Notes: generated by a model not told the origin, from the letters alone. Numbered from the stretch's first letter, positions 35,000 to 43,961 are shown. The stretch is DNA of 48,202 nucleotides from Myxococcales bacterium (GCA_016793325.1 JAEUKI010000066.1:1-48202); one strand, 5' to 3'. Numbers and translations are program-made.

Positions 35000-35932
35000 T
35001 CACGACAGCACTTCGTCGACGGGCTGCAGCATGGGGGGCAGCTCGGTCTCGCCGAGTCGCTGTCGCAGGTTGACCTCGATCATCCGAGAGATCGCGGACA
35101 AAGAGAGGTCGTTCGGCTCCGTTCCGAACGGCTCTTCGAGCTCGTCTCCGACGACGTCGAGCCCGAAGAACGCGTACGCCACGAGCACCACGACGAAGGG
35201 CGTATAGATCTTCACAGCGTCGACGACGCCGAACGGCAGCGTGTAGCAATACGCAGCGACGATCCGGTGCATGAGCGTCGTGCTCAAGAACGGGATGGGC
35301 GTCGATTTGATCCGCTCGCATCCGCCCTGAATGTCCGTGAGCGCGGTGAGCGTCGCGTCGATCGAGGGCAAGTGCATCGTGTCGATCCAGCCGCGCTCCC
35401 ATGCGTCGCGGAGCAGCTTCGCGGTACCGTGCGTGATCGCCGCGGGCTTGTTGCTCTCGTTCGCGAGCGCCGAGACCTCCTCGCGCGAGAGAAACGGCTC
35501 GAGCTCGGAGTAGTCCGTCGCGCTTCGAAGCGAGAGCCTGAGCGCGTGCACGAAGGCGATCCCGCGGTAGACGAGCGTCTTTCGCAGCGCGACGACCTCG
35601 TCCGTCGGCGCGCCCTTGGGGCCGACGAGCGTCGTAAACTGCCTCGCGAGCGTGCGCGAGGTGTTCACGAGCGCGCCCCAGAGCTTTCGTCCCTCCCACC
35701 AGCGGTCGTAGCTGGCGTTGTTTCGAAAGCCCAAGAAGATGCCGAGCGCGACGCCGATGAGCGTGTACGGCAGCGGCGTGAGGTTCGGATGAAACCCGTG
35801 CTTCTCTTCGAGAAACGTCACGACGGACGCGACGATCGCCACGCCGAGGATCCGCCACTTCGTACGGGGCAGCTCCGTCCCGCGGTAGCTCAATACGAAC
35901 TGCCACCAGTTGTCGCGCTTGGTCACGATCAT
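35000..35932 (-). CDS. Bestrophin-family channel-like membrane protein
   Basis: This is a 310-residue protein of the bestrophin/UPF0187 (YneE) family. Landmarks are WWQFVLSYRGTELPR near the N-terminus, the strongly conserved LGFRNNASYDRWWEGRKLWG (about 67-86) and LPFGVVDAVKIYTPFVVVLVAYAFFGLD near the C-terminus. Bacterial bestrophins form pentameric ion channels, some selective for Na+ and others for anions. The ATG overlaps the Dus stop codon by 4 nt (ATGA), so it is the last gene of an operon with a lipoprotein and tRNA dihydrouridine synthase. Ion selectivity is not predictable here. Confidence 0.9.
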   Translation of the reverse strand: MIVTKRDNWWQFVLSYRGTELPRTKWRILGVAIVASVVTFLEEKHGFHPNLTPLPYTLIGVALGIFLGFRNNASYDRWWEGRKLWGALVNTSRTLARQFTTLVGPKGAPTDEVVALRKTLVYRGIAFVHALRLSLRSATDYSELEPFLSREEVSALANESNKPAAITHGTAKLLRDAWERGWIDTMHLPSIDATLTALTDIQGGCERIKSTPIPFLSTTLMHRIVAAYCYTLPFGVVDAVKIYTPFVVVLVAYAFFGLDVVGDELEEPFGTEPNDLSLSAISRMIEVNLRQRLGETELPPMLQPVDEVLS

Positions 35933-36951
35933 CGAGAGAGCGGCGACTCTACCGCGGCGACCTCGCGAATAGCGGCCGCTTGTGCGGTGACCTCGTCGAG
36001 CACGCGCTCGATGGTCGCGAGCGAGTCGAACGTCGGGAGCGCCGCGCGGATCTGCGGCTCCACTTCGGTTCCGCCGTAGAACCAGCGCACGTATTTTCGA
36101 AGCTCGAGTGACGCTGCGCGCTCGCCGGCGAACGCGACGTACCAGCGCGCGTACGCGAGCACCGCGTCGCGTCGGTCGGCGAGCGTGACGACGGGCTCCT
36201 CGGCGGTCTCGAGCGCGCGAAAGAGCCACGGATTTCCGAGCGCTCCGCGGCCGATCATCACGCCGTCGCAGCCGGTCTCGCGCACCATCCGCCGCGCGTC
36301 CTCGACCGTCGCGACGCCGCCGTTTCCGAGGACCGCGACGGACACCGAGGACTTCACTTCAGCGAGCACCGACAGCCGCGCTTCTCCGTGGTGAACCACG
36401 TCCGCCGTGCGCGCGTGCACGGTGAGCATCGACGCGCCCGCGTCGACGACGGCCTTGGCGACGGCGACGGCGTTGATTTCGTGGGCGCTCGCGCCCGCGC
36501 GGAGCTTCGCGCTCACGGGGATCTTCACGGCGCTCACCATCGCGGCGATCACCGCGCCCGCGCGCGACGGGTCGCGCATGAGCGCCACGCCCGAGTCGCA
36601 CCCGTGCTGAATGCGCCGGATCGGACAGCCCATGTTCACGTCGAGCGCGTCTGCGCCCTCGGCCTCGGCCATGCGCGCAGCCTCGGCCATCAGCGCAGGG
36701 TCGCCTCCCAACAGTTGAACCACGTGCGGCCCGGGGCCGGGCGCGCGCTCCATGCGCAGCGCGTTGAGCCCGCTCACCCCGCCCTTCACCAAGTGGTGCG
36801 ACGCGACCATCTCGCTGACCGTGAGCCCGCAGCCGTACCCACGGACCAACGAACGAAACGGCGGGTTCGTCACGTTGGCCATCGGCGCGAGCGCGGTGAC
36901 AAACCCGTACGCGCAGGGCTCGATCTCGATCGAACCGAATTTCATGGGCAT
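35929..36951 (-). CDS. tRNA-dihydrouridine synthase
   Basis: This is a 340-residue Dus family flavoprotein. The N-terminal TIM barrel starts FVTALAPMANVTNPPFR. The catalytic Cys is C109 in DVNMGCPIRR, followed by GCDSGVALMRDP, which is slightly altered from the common QGAGAALL form. FMN-contact segments MLTVHARTAD and GNGGVATVEDA and GVMIGRGALGNPWLF complete the fold. It reduces uridines in tRNA to dihydrouridine with NADPH. The precise subclass (DusA/B/C) is uncertain. It is the middle gene of a lipoprotein-dus-bestrophin operon (36-nt gap before it, 4-nt overlap after). Confidence 0.93.
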   Translation of the reverse strand: MPMKFGSIEIEPCAYGFVTALAPMANVTNPPFRSLVRGYGCGLTVSEMVASHHLVKGGVSGLNALRMERAPGPGPHVVQLLGGDPALMAEAARMAEAEGADALDVNMGCPIRRIQHGCDSGVALMRDPSRAGAVIAAMVSAVKIPVSAKLRAGASAHEINAVAVAKAVVDAGASMLTVHARTADVVHHGEARLSVLAEVKSSVSVAVLGNGGVATVEDARRMVRETGCDGVMIGRGALGNPWLFRALETAEEPVVTLADRRDAVLAYARWYVAFAGERAASLELRKYVRWFYGGTEVEPQIRAALPTFDSLATIERVLDEVTAQAAAIREVAAVESPLSR

Positions 36952-36987
36952 CTATTCGAGTGAGCTCGCTGCGCCTCCTCGATCGGC

Positions 36988-37803
36988 TCAGCTTCGGTCG
37001 ATGGGGTGCATCGCGATCGGGGGATTTCGGTCGCGACCCATCCCGTTGCGGTCGCGCATCCACGCGACGTAGCGCGTGATCTCGCTGTCCGACGGGTTGT
37101 GCGTCAGGACGCCGTTCGCTGCAAATCCGCCGGGCTCCGCGTTCATGTCGACGGCGTGCACGAGGTAGCGTCCGCCCCTTCGCGACACGACCGGGACGAC
37201 GAACACGACGACCGCGTCCACCTGTCCGATCTGGGGCGCGCTTCCGCCGGTGATTTCGCCGGCGGCGGGCAAGCGCGTAAACGCAGGGCTGTTGGTGACC
37301 GAGAGCGCCTCGCGCGCGGCGGGCGCCGACGAGAGCAGCACTCGAATGGGCTCGCCGTTGCGCAGCTCGCCGCCGAAGTTTTCGAGCGAGTACTTCGCGA
37401 AGCCTTCGCGCGGGACGTTGTACGTCGCGCTCGACGGACCCTCGGAGCGCATGCGCACCTGCTGCGGAACGGTCGTGTCACCGCTCAGGCCCGCGACGCG
37501 GAGCGAGTGCTTTCCCGCTTCGTCGCGGTGGACCTCGATGACGAAGTGGACCTTCTGGATCCCGTGCTCGATGGACTCCCCGCGCGTCTCGGCGTTGCCG
37601 GGCTCGGTGCTGCGCCAGCGGTAGAACGTCACGACATGCCGCGCGAGCACGCGCGCCGAGGGCGTCTGCGCGTCGACGACCGCGGGACGCGCAGGCTCCG
37701 GCGTGGTTGCGGGCCCTTGCGTCTGCGGCGTTGGCTTGTCGCAGCGTGCGAGGGCGAGCGAGAGAGTGACGGCGAGGAGCGTTCGAGCCGAGTGCATGCG
37801 CAT
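36988..37803 (-). CDS. Putative lipoprotein/secreted protein of unknown function
   Basis: This 271-residue protein starts at 37803 (a second Met lies at 37797). It has a signal peptide ending LALARC; the Arg before Cys is unusual for a lipobox, so lipidation is uncertain. A Pro/Thr-rich spacer is followed by a beta-rich domain (about 50-250) with the stretch AVVVFVVPVVSRRGGRYLVHAVDMNAEPGGF and a C-terminal SEITRYVAWMRDRN helix. No family was recognised. It is the first gene of the operon with dus and the bestrophin gene, and is divergent from the MYXO-CTERM gene at 37904. Confidence 0.65.
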   Translation of the reverse strand: MRMHSARTLLAVTLSLALARCDKPTPQTQGPATTPEPARPAVVDAQTPSARVLARHVVTFYRWRSTEPGNAETRGESIEHGIQKVHFVIEVHRDEAGKHSLRVAGLSGDTTVPQQVRMRSEGPSSATYNVPREGFAKYSLENFGGELRNGEPIRVLLSSAPAAREALSVTNSPAFTRLPAAGEITGGSAPQIGQVDAVVVFVVPVVSRRGGRYLVHAVDMNAEPGGFAANGVLTHNPSDSEITRYVAWMRDRNGMGRDRNPPIAMHPIDRS

Positions 37804-37903
37804 GGAAAATTCCCGAGCGATGTGTACCACGACACACACAATCGTATGGCGCTCATCGCCCGTCGCGTTGACACCGAGCGCCCGCGGGCGAGACCGTCGA
37901 GCG

Positions 37904-39595
37904 ATGGACGTCTCTCGAACCAAGCGTCAGGACACTCGACGCAAGACCCTGGCCGCGGCATCGGCGCTCGCGTTGATCGCGTCGGCGTCCTCTGCGCAAG
38001 CGATCACGTACCAAGTGGGCCCGACGCGGATGTACCGCGAATTGACCGCGGTCGCGGGCATGCTCAACGCGGGTGACATCGTCGAGGTGGACCCGGGCAT
38101 GTACATGGCCGTGCGCTTCACGCGCGCCGGGACAACGGCGATGCCCATCACGATCCGAGGGATCGTTCCCTCTGGGGGCGCGAGGCCGGTGATCCAGGGC
38201 GGGGCGAACAGCGTCGAGCTCGCGGGCAACAACTACGTCCTCGAGAACTTCGAGATCCGCAACGGGACCTCGCGCTGTGTGTTTCACCACGCGGACAACA
38301 TCGTGATCCGAAACACTGTCGTTCACGATTGTCCTCGGCAGGGCATCCTCGGCGCCGACCAAGACTCCGGCGACCTCACCCTCGAGTACGTCGAGGTCTA
38401 CCGCTCGGGCGGAGGAACGCAGGACCACCAGATCTACATGGCCACCGACGAAGTGGCCTACCCCGGCTCTGTGTTTCGCATGCAGCACTGCTACGTGCAC
38501 GACGGCGTCGGCGGCAACGCTGTGAAGTCTCGCGCCGAGCGCAACGAGATCTATTACAACTGGATCGAGGGCGCGCTCTATCACGAGCTCGAGCTCATCG
38601 GCCCCGACCCCGGCGGCGCACCTGCAGGATGGACCGAAGCCCGAGCCCGCGAAGACTCCGACGTCGTCGGCAACGTGCTCCGCGCGACCAACACGTTCTC
38701 GATCGTGCGCGTCGGCGGCGACGGAACGGGACAGTCGCTCGGCCGCTATCGCTTCGTGAACAACACGTTCATCAGCAATGCTGGCGGCAGCGCTGTGATG
38801 CGCGTCTTCGACGGCATCGAGTCCATCGAGATGCACAACAACGTGTTCTTCGCGACCGGCGGCACCGTCAACGTGAGCCGTCAGGTCGAAGCGCGTTGGG
38901 TCGCCGGCGAGGTGTTCGAGGGGTCCAACAACTGGATCGCGATGGGCGCGACGAACATCCCGATGGGCTTTCGAGGGACGATCACGGGCCCCGACGCGCG
39001 GCTCACCAACGCCATGGCGCAAGACTATCGCCCCGCCGCGGGCAGCCCTCTCATCAACGCAGGAGTCGCGACGACGACGAGCCCCGCGGGGCGCGCGTTT
39101 CCGAGGCCGCTCGCGCTGCCGATGGCCGAGCCGCCGCTGCGCGCGCTCACGCTCCCCGGCGCCGCGCGCCCACGAAACACGATGGGCATGATCGACCTCG
39201 GCGCGTTCGAGTCGGGCGGATCGGGCCCGATGCCGGACTCGGGCGTCGTTCCACCTGGGGACTCGGGCGTTGTGCCGCCAGGGGACTCGGGCGTCGTTCC
39301 ACCTGGGGATTCGGGCATCGGACCGCGGGACGCTTCGCCCATGCTCGACGCAACGAGCCCAGCGGACACGGGAGTTCCGACGGACGACGCGTCGAGCCCG
39401 AGCGATAGCGGCGGCGCGCCACGCGACGCGAACAACCCGAGCGACAGCGGATCGAGCGCCGACGGAGGAACGCGCCCCACCATGATGGGCGGCTGCGGGT
39501 GCAGCGTTCCATCGCGCGAAGACCGTGCCCCGCGCTGGGCCGCGTGGGCGATCGTCGCGCTCGGCCTCGCGATGAAACGCCGCCGCGCGACGTGA
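37904..39595 (+). CDS. Surface right-handed parallel beta-helix protein with MYXO-CTERM tail
   Basis: This is a 563-residue secreted protein. The signal peptide ends SASSAQA (about 33). Residues 34-430 show the repeating turns of a right-handed beta helix (VLENFEIRNG, IVIRNTVVHDC, LTLEYVEVYRSG, RFVNNTFISN, EMHNNVFF), as in pectate lyase-like and polysaccharide-binding proteins. A low-complexity linker follows with three DSGVVPPG repeats (24-bp DNA units from about 39236) and Asp/Ser-rich stretches. The C-terminus is a MYXO-CTERM signal: GGCGCSVP, a hydrophobic helix and RRR (about 529-563). Myxobacteria use this tail to sort proteins to the outer membrane/surface after cleavage. Substrate unknown. 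Confidence 0.85.
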   Translation: MDVSRTKRQDTRRKTLAAASALALIASASSAQAITYQVGPTRMYRELTAVAGMLNAGDIVEVDPGMYMAVRFTRAGTTAMPITIRGIVPSGGARPVIQGGANSVELAGNNYVLENFEIRNGTSRCVFHHADNIVIRNTVVHDCPRQGILGADQDSGDLTLEYVEVYRSGGGTQDHQIYMATDEVAYPGSVFRMQHCYVHDGVGGNAVKSRAERNEIYYNWIEGALYHELELIGPDPGGAPAGWTEARAREDSDVVGNVLRATNTFSIVRVGGDGTGQSLGRYRFVNNTFISNAGGSAVMRVFDGIESIEMHNNVFFATGGTVNVSRQVEARWVAGEVFEGSNNWIAMGATNIPMGFRGTITGPDARLTNAMAQDYRPAAGSPLINAGVATTTSPAGRAFPRPLALPMAEPPLRALTLPGAARPRNTMGMIDLGAFESGGSGPMPDSGVVPPGDSGVVPPGDSGVVPPGDSGIGPRDASPMLDATSPADTGVPTDDASSPSDSGGAPRDANNPSDSGSSADGGTRPTMMGGCGCSVPSREDRAPRWAAWAIVALGLAMKRRRAT

Positions 39596-40188
39596 CACGT
39601 GTAGCGCAATCGCGGGTCAAACACGCGTGGCGCAATCGCGTGGAAAACACGATCGACGTGATCCCCGTTGGCGTAGCCAACGGGCTGGGCCACCTCGAAG
39701 ACGAGGTGGAGATGTCCGACAAAGCCGGACCAGCGTGCGAGCGGCGGAGCGAGCGATCGAGACGACAAGCGCGTGAACGCTCGAACGCAACGCCGCGCAC
39801 TCCGGCCACACGAACTCCGCGGGCGAACACGCTTGCGTCGTCGATCTCGTCATCCTCGCGCGGCTCTCGGGTGGCGCGTTGCGCCACATGTCCGCCTCGT
39901 CTTCGAGGCGGCCTAGCCCGTTGGCTATGCCAACGGGGACCGCGTCGATCGTGTTTCCCACGCGATCGCCTCACGCGTGTTCCCCACGCGATCGCATCAC
40001 ACGTGGTTCGCGCTCGATCGCGCCACGCGTTTCCCACGCGATCGCGCCACACGTGTCGCTCGTTTCTCATCGCCCCACGCTTTCTCTGTCACCAATCGCG
40101 ACACCTGTCACGAATCACGACGCTTGTCCGAGCACGTGACACTCATCCACATTTCAATCTTTTCGAGCACTTACACATTTTGCCTGCC
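39596..40188. repeat. Composite palindromic element between two genes
   Basis: The left arm 39621-39715 and the right arm 39886-39980 are inverted repeats with 84 of 95 positions identical by eye. Each arm contains two perfect hairpins: 39664-39684 and 39690-39709 on the left, 39892-39911 and 39917-39937 on the right. Four about 25-bp tandem copies of CACGCGATCGC-nn-CACRCGTG follow the right arm (39959-39979, 39985-40005, about 40011-40030, 40035-40055), and two reversed copies begin just after the stop codon at 39595. The 170-bp centre has no protein or RNA family I recognise. Open frames across it are products of the repeat. Confidence 0.75.
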
Positions 40189-40190
40189 TT

Positions 40191-40204
40191 GGCACGAACG
40201 CCGC
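40191..40204 (+). promoter_or_regulatory. Sigma-54-like -24/-12 promoter
   Basis: TTGGCACGAACGCCGCAG has TTGGCACG at -24 and GC at -12, with exactly 10 bp between GG (40191-40192) and GC (40203-40204). The -12 box is CCGC where the consensus is TTGC. The start site would lie near 40216, about 57 bp before the ATG at 40273. An NtrC-type regulator is encoded two genes downstream. Confidence 0.5.
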
Positions 40205-40257
40205 AGTGACTCCTCTCGCAACGCAGCCCGCGACACAGAGCGCGGGACGTCGCTCTC

Positions 40258-40265
40258 GGAAGGAG
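40258..40265 (+). promoter_or_regulatory. Strong ribosome binding site
   Basis: GGAAGGAG lies 7 nt before the ATG at 40273, the clearest Shine-Dalgarno sequence in the window. Confidence 0.8.
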
Positions 40266-40272
40266 CATCGCC

Positions 40273-41073
40273 ATGAACATTCGCCGCCTGATCCTCTCGC
40301 TCTCGCTCGGAACCACGCTCGCCCTCGGTGGCGCCTACGCCGCAGCGCAGACCTTGCCCAACGCGCAGCCCGTCGTTCAGCAGCCGCAGCGCACGCCGAT
40401 CGCCTTCACGCAGACCTCGCTGCAGGGCGCCGTCAGCCGCTTCGTCCTCGGCCCGATGGGCCGCGTTCACGCGGTGGTCCTCGACTCGGGCAAGGTCGTG
40501 ATGCTCGGGCACCACGGGGACCGCGCGGCGCAGTCCCTCGGAGTTGGTGCGCGTATTCAAGTGAGCGGGTATTCGTCCGCGCAAGCGCCGAACACCATCC
40601 TCGGCGCGACCATCCGTGACGCCTCGGGCAACGTCCTCGTGCAGCCCAACCCCCGCATGATCCAGCGCCTCACGCAGCCTGGCGGAATGCAGGGTCACCA
40701 CGGCGGACACGGACGCGGAATGCACCGCCGCCACGCGATGCAGGGCCCCCAGGGCGCGCAAGGCCCGCAGGGCCAGGGCCACGGTCGTCGCTTCGCGATG
40801 CAGCAGCGCCTCGCGCAGCTCCCCCAGCGCAACGCGACGGGGACCGTCTCGACCGTGATCGTCGGGCCGCGCGGCAACATTCGCGGCGCCGTTCTCCAAG
40901 ATGGAACGTCGGTGATGTTCAACCGCCAGCTCGCCCGAGCCGCGACCCAGCAGCAGCTCGCCGCCGGTCAGCGCGTCACGATCCAGGGCCGCGGTGATCA
41001 GTACGCTCGCGGCGTCGCCCTCGTCGCCGAGCGCGTCACCTTCGCCAACGGAACGACCGTCGCCGCGCAGTAA
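40273..41073 (+). CDS. Secreted protein with two related beta domains and a His/Gly/Gln-rich linker
   Basis: This is a 266-residue exported protein. The signal peptide (about 1-25) ends near AYAAAQ. Two similar segments, LQGAVSRFVLGPMGRVHAVVLDSGKVVML (about 51-79) and TGTVSTVIVGPRGNIRGAVLQDGTSVMF (about 189-216), each followed by GxRIQVSG or GQRVTIQG, look like a duplicated small beta-barrel of the DUF5666/OB type. The linker (about 134-176) is rich in His, Gly, Gln and Met and may bind metals. The strong SD and the sigma-54-like promoter suggest regulated high expression. It lies 51 nt upstream of a kinase and NtrC-type regulator pair that probably controls it. Confidence 0.75.
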   Translation: MNIRRLILSLSLGTTLALGGAYAAAQTLPNAQPVVQQPQRTPIAFTQTSLQGAVSRFVLGPMGRVHAVVLDSGKVVMLGHHGDRAAQSLGVGARIQVSGYSSAQAPNTILGATIRDASGNVLVQPNPRMIQRLTQPGGMQGHHGGHGRGMHRRHAMQGPQGAQGPQGQGHGRRFAMQQRLAQLPQRNATGTVSTVIVGPRGNIRGAVLQDGTSVMFNRQLARAATQQQLAAGQRVTIQGRGDQYARGVALVAERVTFANGTTVAAQ

Positions 41074-41124
41074 GCACAGCGCGCAGCGACGCGGGGGACA
41101 CTACACTCTCGAGCGCCACCACCC

Positions 41125-42477
41125 ATGCCCCGCCCTTCGCTCAACGCACGGCTCGCCACCATCGCAGCGCTCGCGTTGATCGCATGCGGGGCCTCGGTCT
41201 TGGCGCTCTCGCTGTTGAACCGCAGCGGCGCCGAGCAACGCAGCGCGCGCGCCGAGCAGCAAGCGTCCGCCTCGGTGCTGCGCTTGCGCTCGGGTCGCCC
41301 GGTCGTGATGCGCGGTCGTCGCGGCGGGCGCATGGGCGTGCTCTCGCCGCAGGGGTACGTGCTCGAAGGACCGCCTCCTCCCCCAGCAGCGCAGCGGGCG
41401 ATCAGCACGATCACCGACGTCGACGACGTGGCCACCTCGACGCGCGACGAAGAGGGCGAGCTCCACGCGGCCGCCGCGCTTCGCGACGAGCACGGCCGGG
41501 TGTTCTGGGCGATGAGCATCGTGAACACGCCTCCGCGCCAACCGCTGCTGCGCCTCGCGGTGCTCGTCCTCGCGTTGAGCGGGCTCGCGTCGGCGGTGCT
41601 CGCTGTTCGCACGGCGCGCGCGGTGCGCGACGGAGCGCGCTCGCTCAGCAACAGCGTCGATCGCTTGAGCAAGAGCCTCGCTTCTCCCGTGGACACGCCA
41701 GACGTCGACGAGCTCGCCGCCGTCGCCGATCGCGTGAAGCTCATGGCCGCTGCCCTCGTGATGGCCCAGAGCGAACGAGACTCGCTCACGCGCGAGCTCG
41801 CTGCGCAAGAGCGGCTCGCGGCGCTCGGTCGCATGTCCGCGGGCGTCGCGCACGAAGTGCGAAACCCGTTGGCGTCGATGAAGCTCCGCGTCGACCTCGC
41901 GCGACGCGGGGATGGGCTCTCGCCCGACGTTCGTTCGGACCTCGACGAGCTGTCGTCCGAGATCGCCCGGCTCGATCGCCTCGTTGTCGACCTGCTCGCG
42001 CTGAGCCGCGCTCGGCCGCTCGAACGCAAGTCGCAATCGCTGGCCGCCATCGCAAAGAAGCGCGCGTCGCTCCTCGAGCCGTGGGCCGACGAGAAGAACG
42101 TCGCCATCGAAGTCGAAGGCGACGCGACGGCCTCCGTCGACGAAGACCAGCTCGCGCGCGCGATCGACAACCTCGTTCGCAACGCTGTCGAAGCGAGCCC
42201 CCGCGGACGATCGGTGCGCGTGTGCGTCGCGCGTCGCGGAGCGCTCACGGAGATCACCGTGCGCGACCTCGGACCGGGCGTCGCCAAGGAGCGCGCAAAG
42301 GAGCTGTTCGAGCCGTTCTTTACGACGAAGTCCTACGGGACGGGCCTCGGCCTCGCGCTCGCGCGAGCCACGGCCGAAGCGCACGGAGGCACGCTCTCGT
42401 ACCGACGCGAGGGCATCGAGACGGTCTTCGCGCTCACCGTGGCCGAGGTCCCTGTGGGAAGCTCGGCGCGATCGTGA
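41125..42477 (+). CDS. Sensor histidine kinase
   Basis: This 450-residue kinase has transmembrane helices at about 11-31 and 142-162 around a periplasmic domain of about 110 residues rich in Arg, Pro and Gln. A HAMP-like linker (about 163-220) precedes the dimerisation domain with phosphoacceptor H243 (MSAGVAHEVRNPLASM). The catalytic domain has NLVRNAVEAS, DLGPGV and GTGLGLALA. It would phosphorylate the NtrC-type regulator whose GTG overlaps its stop by 4 nt (GTGA). The signal is unknown; the secreted 40273-41073 protein upstream could be a ligand or target. Confidence 0.93.
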   Translation: MPRPSLNARLATIAALALIACGASVLALSLLNRSGAEQRSARAEQQASASVLRLRSGRPVVMRGRRGGRMGVLSPQGYVLEGPPPPPAAQRAISTITDVDDVATSTRDEEGELHAAAALRDEHGRVFWAMSIVNTPPRQPLLRLAVLVLALSGLASAVLAVRTARAVRDGARSLSNSVDRLSKSLASPVDTPDVDELAAVADRVKLMAAALVMAQSERDSLTRELAAQERLAALGRMSAGVAHEVRNPLASMKLRVDLARRGDGLSPDVRSDLDELSSEIARLDRLVVDLLALSRARPLERKSQSLAAIAKKRASLLEPWADEKNVAIEVEGDATASVDEDQLARAIDNLVRNAVEASPRGRSVRVCVARRGALTEITVRDLGPGVAKERAKELFEPFFTTKSYGTGLGLALARATAEAHGGTLSYRREGIETVFALTVAEVPVGSSARS

Positions 42478-43880
42478 CGCGCGTACTTGTGATCGACGAC
42501 GAGCGGGGCGTGCGCGAAGGGCTCGCGCGCGCGCTCAAGGCCGCGACCCCGACGCCGTACGAGGTCGCGACCGCCGAGGGTCTCGCCGAAGCGCGCGCGC
42601 TCTTCGCTGCGAAACAAGAGTTCGACTGCGTGTTGCTCGACGTTCGCTTGAAGGACGGCGACGGCTTGGCGTTCTTGCGCGAGCTGCAGGCGCGGCTCGC
42701 CCCGGGGTGCCCTGTCATCATGGCGACGGCCTACGGCGACAGCGAGCGCACGATCGAGGCGATGAAGCTCGGGGCGTTCGACTACGTGACCAAGCCCTTC
42801 GACCTCGACGCGCTGCTCGCGACCGTGCAGCGCGCGGTGAGGCAGCGCGCGCTCGAGCGAGGCGAGAGCGCGATGGGCGCGGTCGCCGCGGCCCCGGAGA
42901 CAGCCCACGAAAACAAGCGAACCCTCGTCGGCTCGAGCGCCGCGATGCTCTCGGTGTGGAAGTCCATCGGCCGCGCTGCGGCGTCGGACGCTCCCGTCTT
43001 GATTACGGGTGAGACCGGGACGGGCAAGGAGCTCGTCGCCCGCGCGATCCACGAGCACTCGGCGCGCAGCAAGGCGCCCTTCGTCGCGGTCAACCTCGCG
43101 GCGCTCACGCCGACGCTGCTCGAAGCAGAGCTCTTCGGCTACGAGAAGGGCGCGTTCACCGGAGCCAACACACGAAAGTCGGGCCGGCTCGAGCTCGCCG
43201 CGCAAGGGACGCTCTTTCTCGACGAGATCGGCGACCTGGATTTGTCCCTGCAAACGCGGCTCTTGCGCGTGCTCAACGACCGCCGCTTCGAGCGCGTCGG
43301 CGGAGGCTCGGACCCTCTGGACTTCTCGGCGCGCGTGATCGCCGCGACGCACAAGCCCGTGCGCCCCGGGGACAGCGGCGCGACGCTCCGCGAGGACCTC
43401 TACTATCGACTCGCGGTCATCGAGATCGCGCTTCCTCCGCTGCGCGAGCGCAAGAGCGACATCGCGCTGTTGGTCGCGAGCGCGCTCAGCCGGACGCAAG
43501 CGAAGGCCGTGAGCGAAGAGGCGATGACCCTGCTCGCGAGCTACCCGTGGCCGGGAAACGTTCGCGAGCTCGTTCACTCGATCGAGCGCGCAGCGGCGAT
43601 GTGCGGCGGCGAGGTGATCGACGGGCACGACTTGCCCGAAGCGATCCGCAACACGAGCGCGAGCACAAAACCCGCGACCGCGCAGCACACAGCAACAAGC
43701 GCGGACGCGACCCCCTACGACGAGATGCCCCTCCGCGACGCGCTGAGTGCGCTCGAGAAGCGGTTGATCGAGCGCGCGCTCGACAAGGCCAAGGGCAACC
43801 GCGCCGAAGCCGCGCGCATCCTCGGGATCGCGCGCACGCAGCTCTACGCGAAGCTCGAAGAGCACGGCCTCGGCAAGTAG
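42474..43880 (+). CDS. Sigma-54-dependent response regulator (NtrC family)
   Basis: This 468-residue protein starts at a GTG at 42474. The receiver has phosphoacceptor D56 (CVLLDVRLKDGDG) and K107 (TKPFDLD). The AAA+ domain (about 150-385) has Walker A GETGTGKE (179-186), GAFTGA (226-231), Walker B GTLFLDEIGDLDL and WPGNVRELVHSIERA. A Thr/Ala-rich linker leads to a Fis-type helix-turn-helix (EKRLIERALDKAKGNRAEAARILGIARTQLYAKL). It is the response partner of the kinase encoded directly before it and a candidate activator of the sigma-54-like promoter at 40191-40204. Confidence 0.94.
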   Translation: MTRVLVIDDERGVREGLARALKAATPTPYEVATAEGLAEARALFAAKQEFDCVLLDVRLKDGDGLAFLRELQARLAPGCPVIMATAYGDSERTIEAMKLGAFDYVTKPFDLDALLATVQRAVRQRALERGESAMGAVAAAPETAHENKRTLVGSSAAMLSVWKSIGRAAASDAPVLITGETGTGKELVARAIHEHSARSKAPFVAVNLAALTPTLLEAELFGYEKGAFTGANTRKSGRLELAAQGTLFLDEIGDLDLSLQTRLLRVLNDRRFERVGGGSDPLDFSARVIAATHKPVRPGDSGATLREDLYYRLAVIEIALPPLRERKSDIALLVASALSRTQAKAVSEEAMTLLASYPWPGNVRELVHSIERAAAMCGGEVIDGHDLPEAIRNTSASTKPATAQHTATSADATPYDEMPLRDALSALEKRLIERALDKAKGNRAEAARILGIARTQLYAKLEEHGLGK

Positions 43881-43961
43881 CTCCGTGGTCGTGCTGACTG
43901 ACCATGACTCTCGCAGAGGCCGCGGAGACGGGCTCGACGCTTCGTGCGACCGTTCTCTCGC

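Noticed and set aside
37868..37873. TTGACA -35 box before the MYXO-CTERM gene
   Set aside because: No -10 box occurs at 16-18 bp, and the spacing to the ATG would leave almost no leader.
39617..39961. Minus-strand open frame across the palindromic element
   Set aside because: The same peptide-like strings appear on both strands because of the inverted repeat, so the frame reflects the DNA structure, not a gene.
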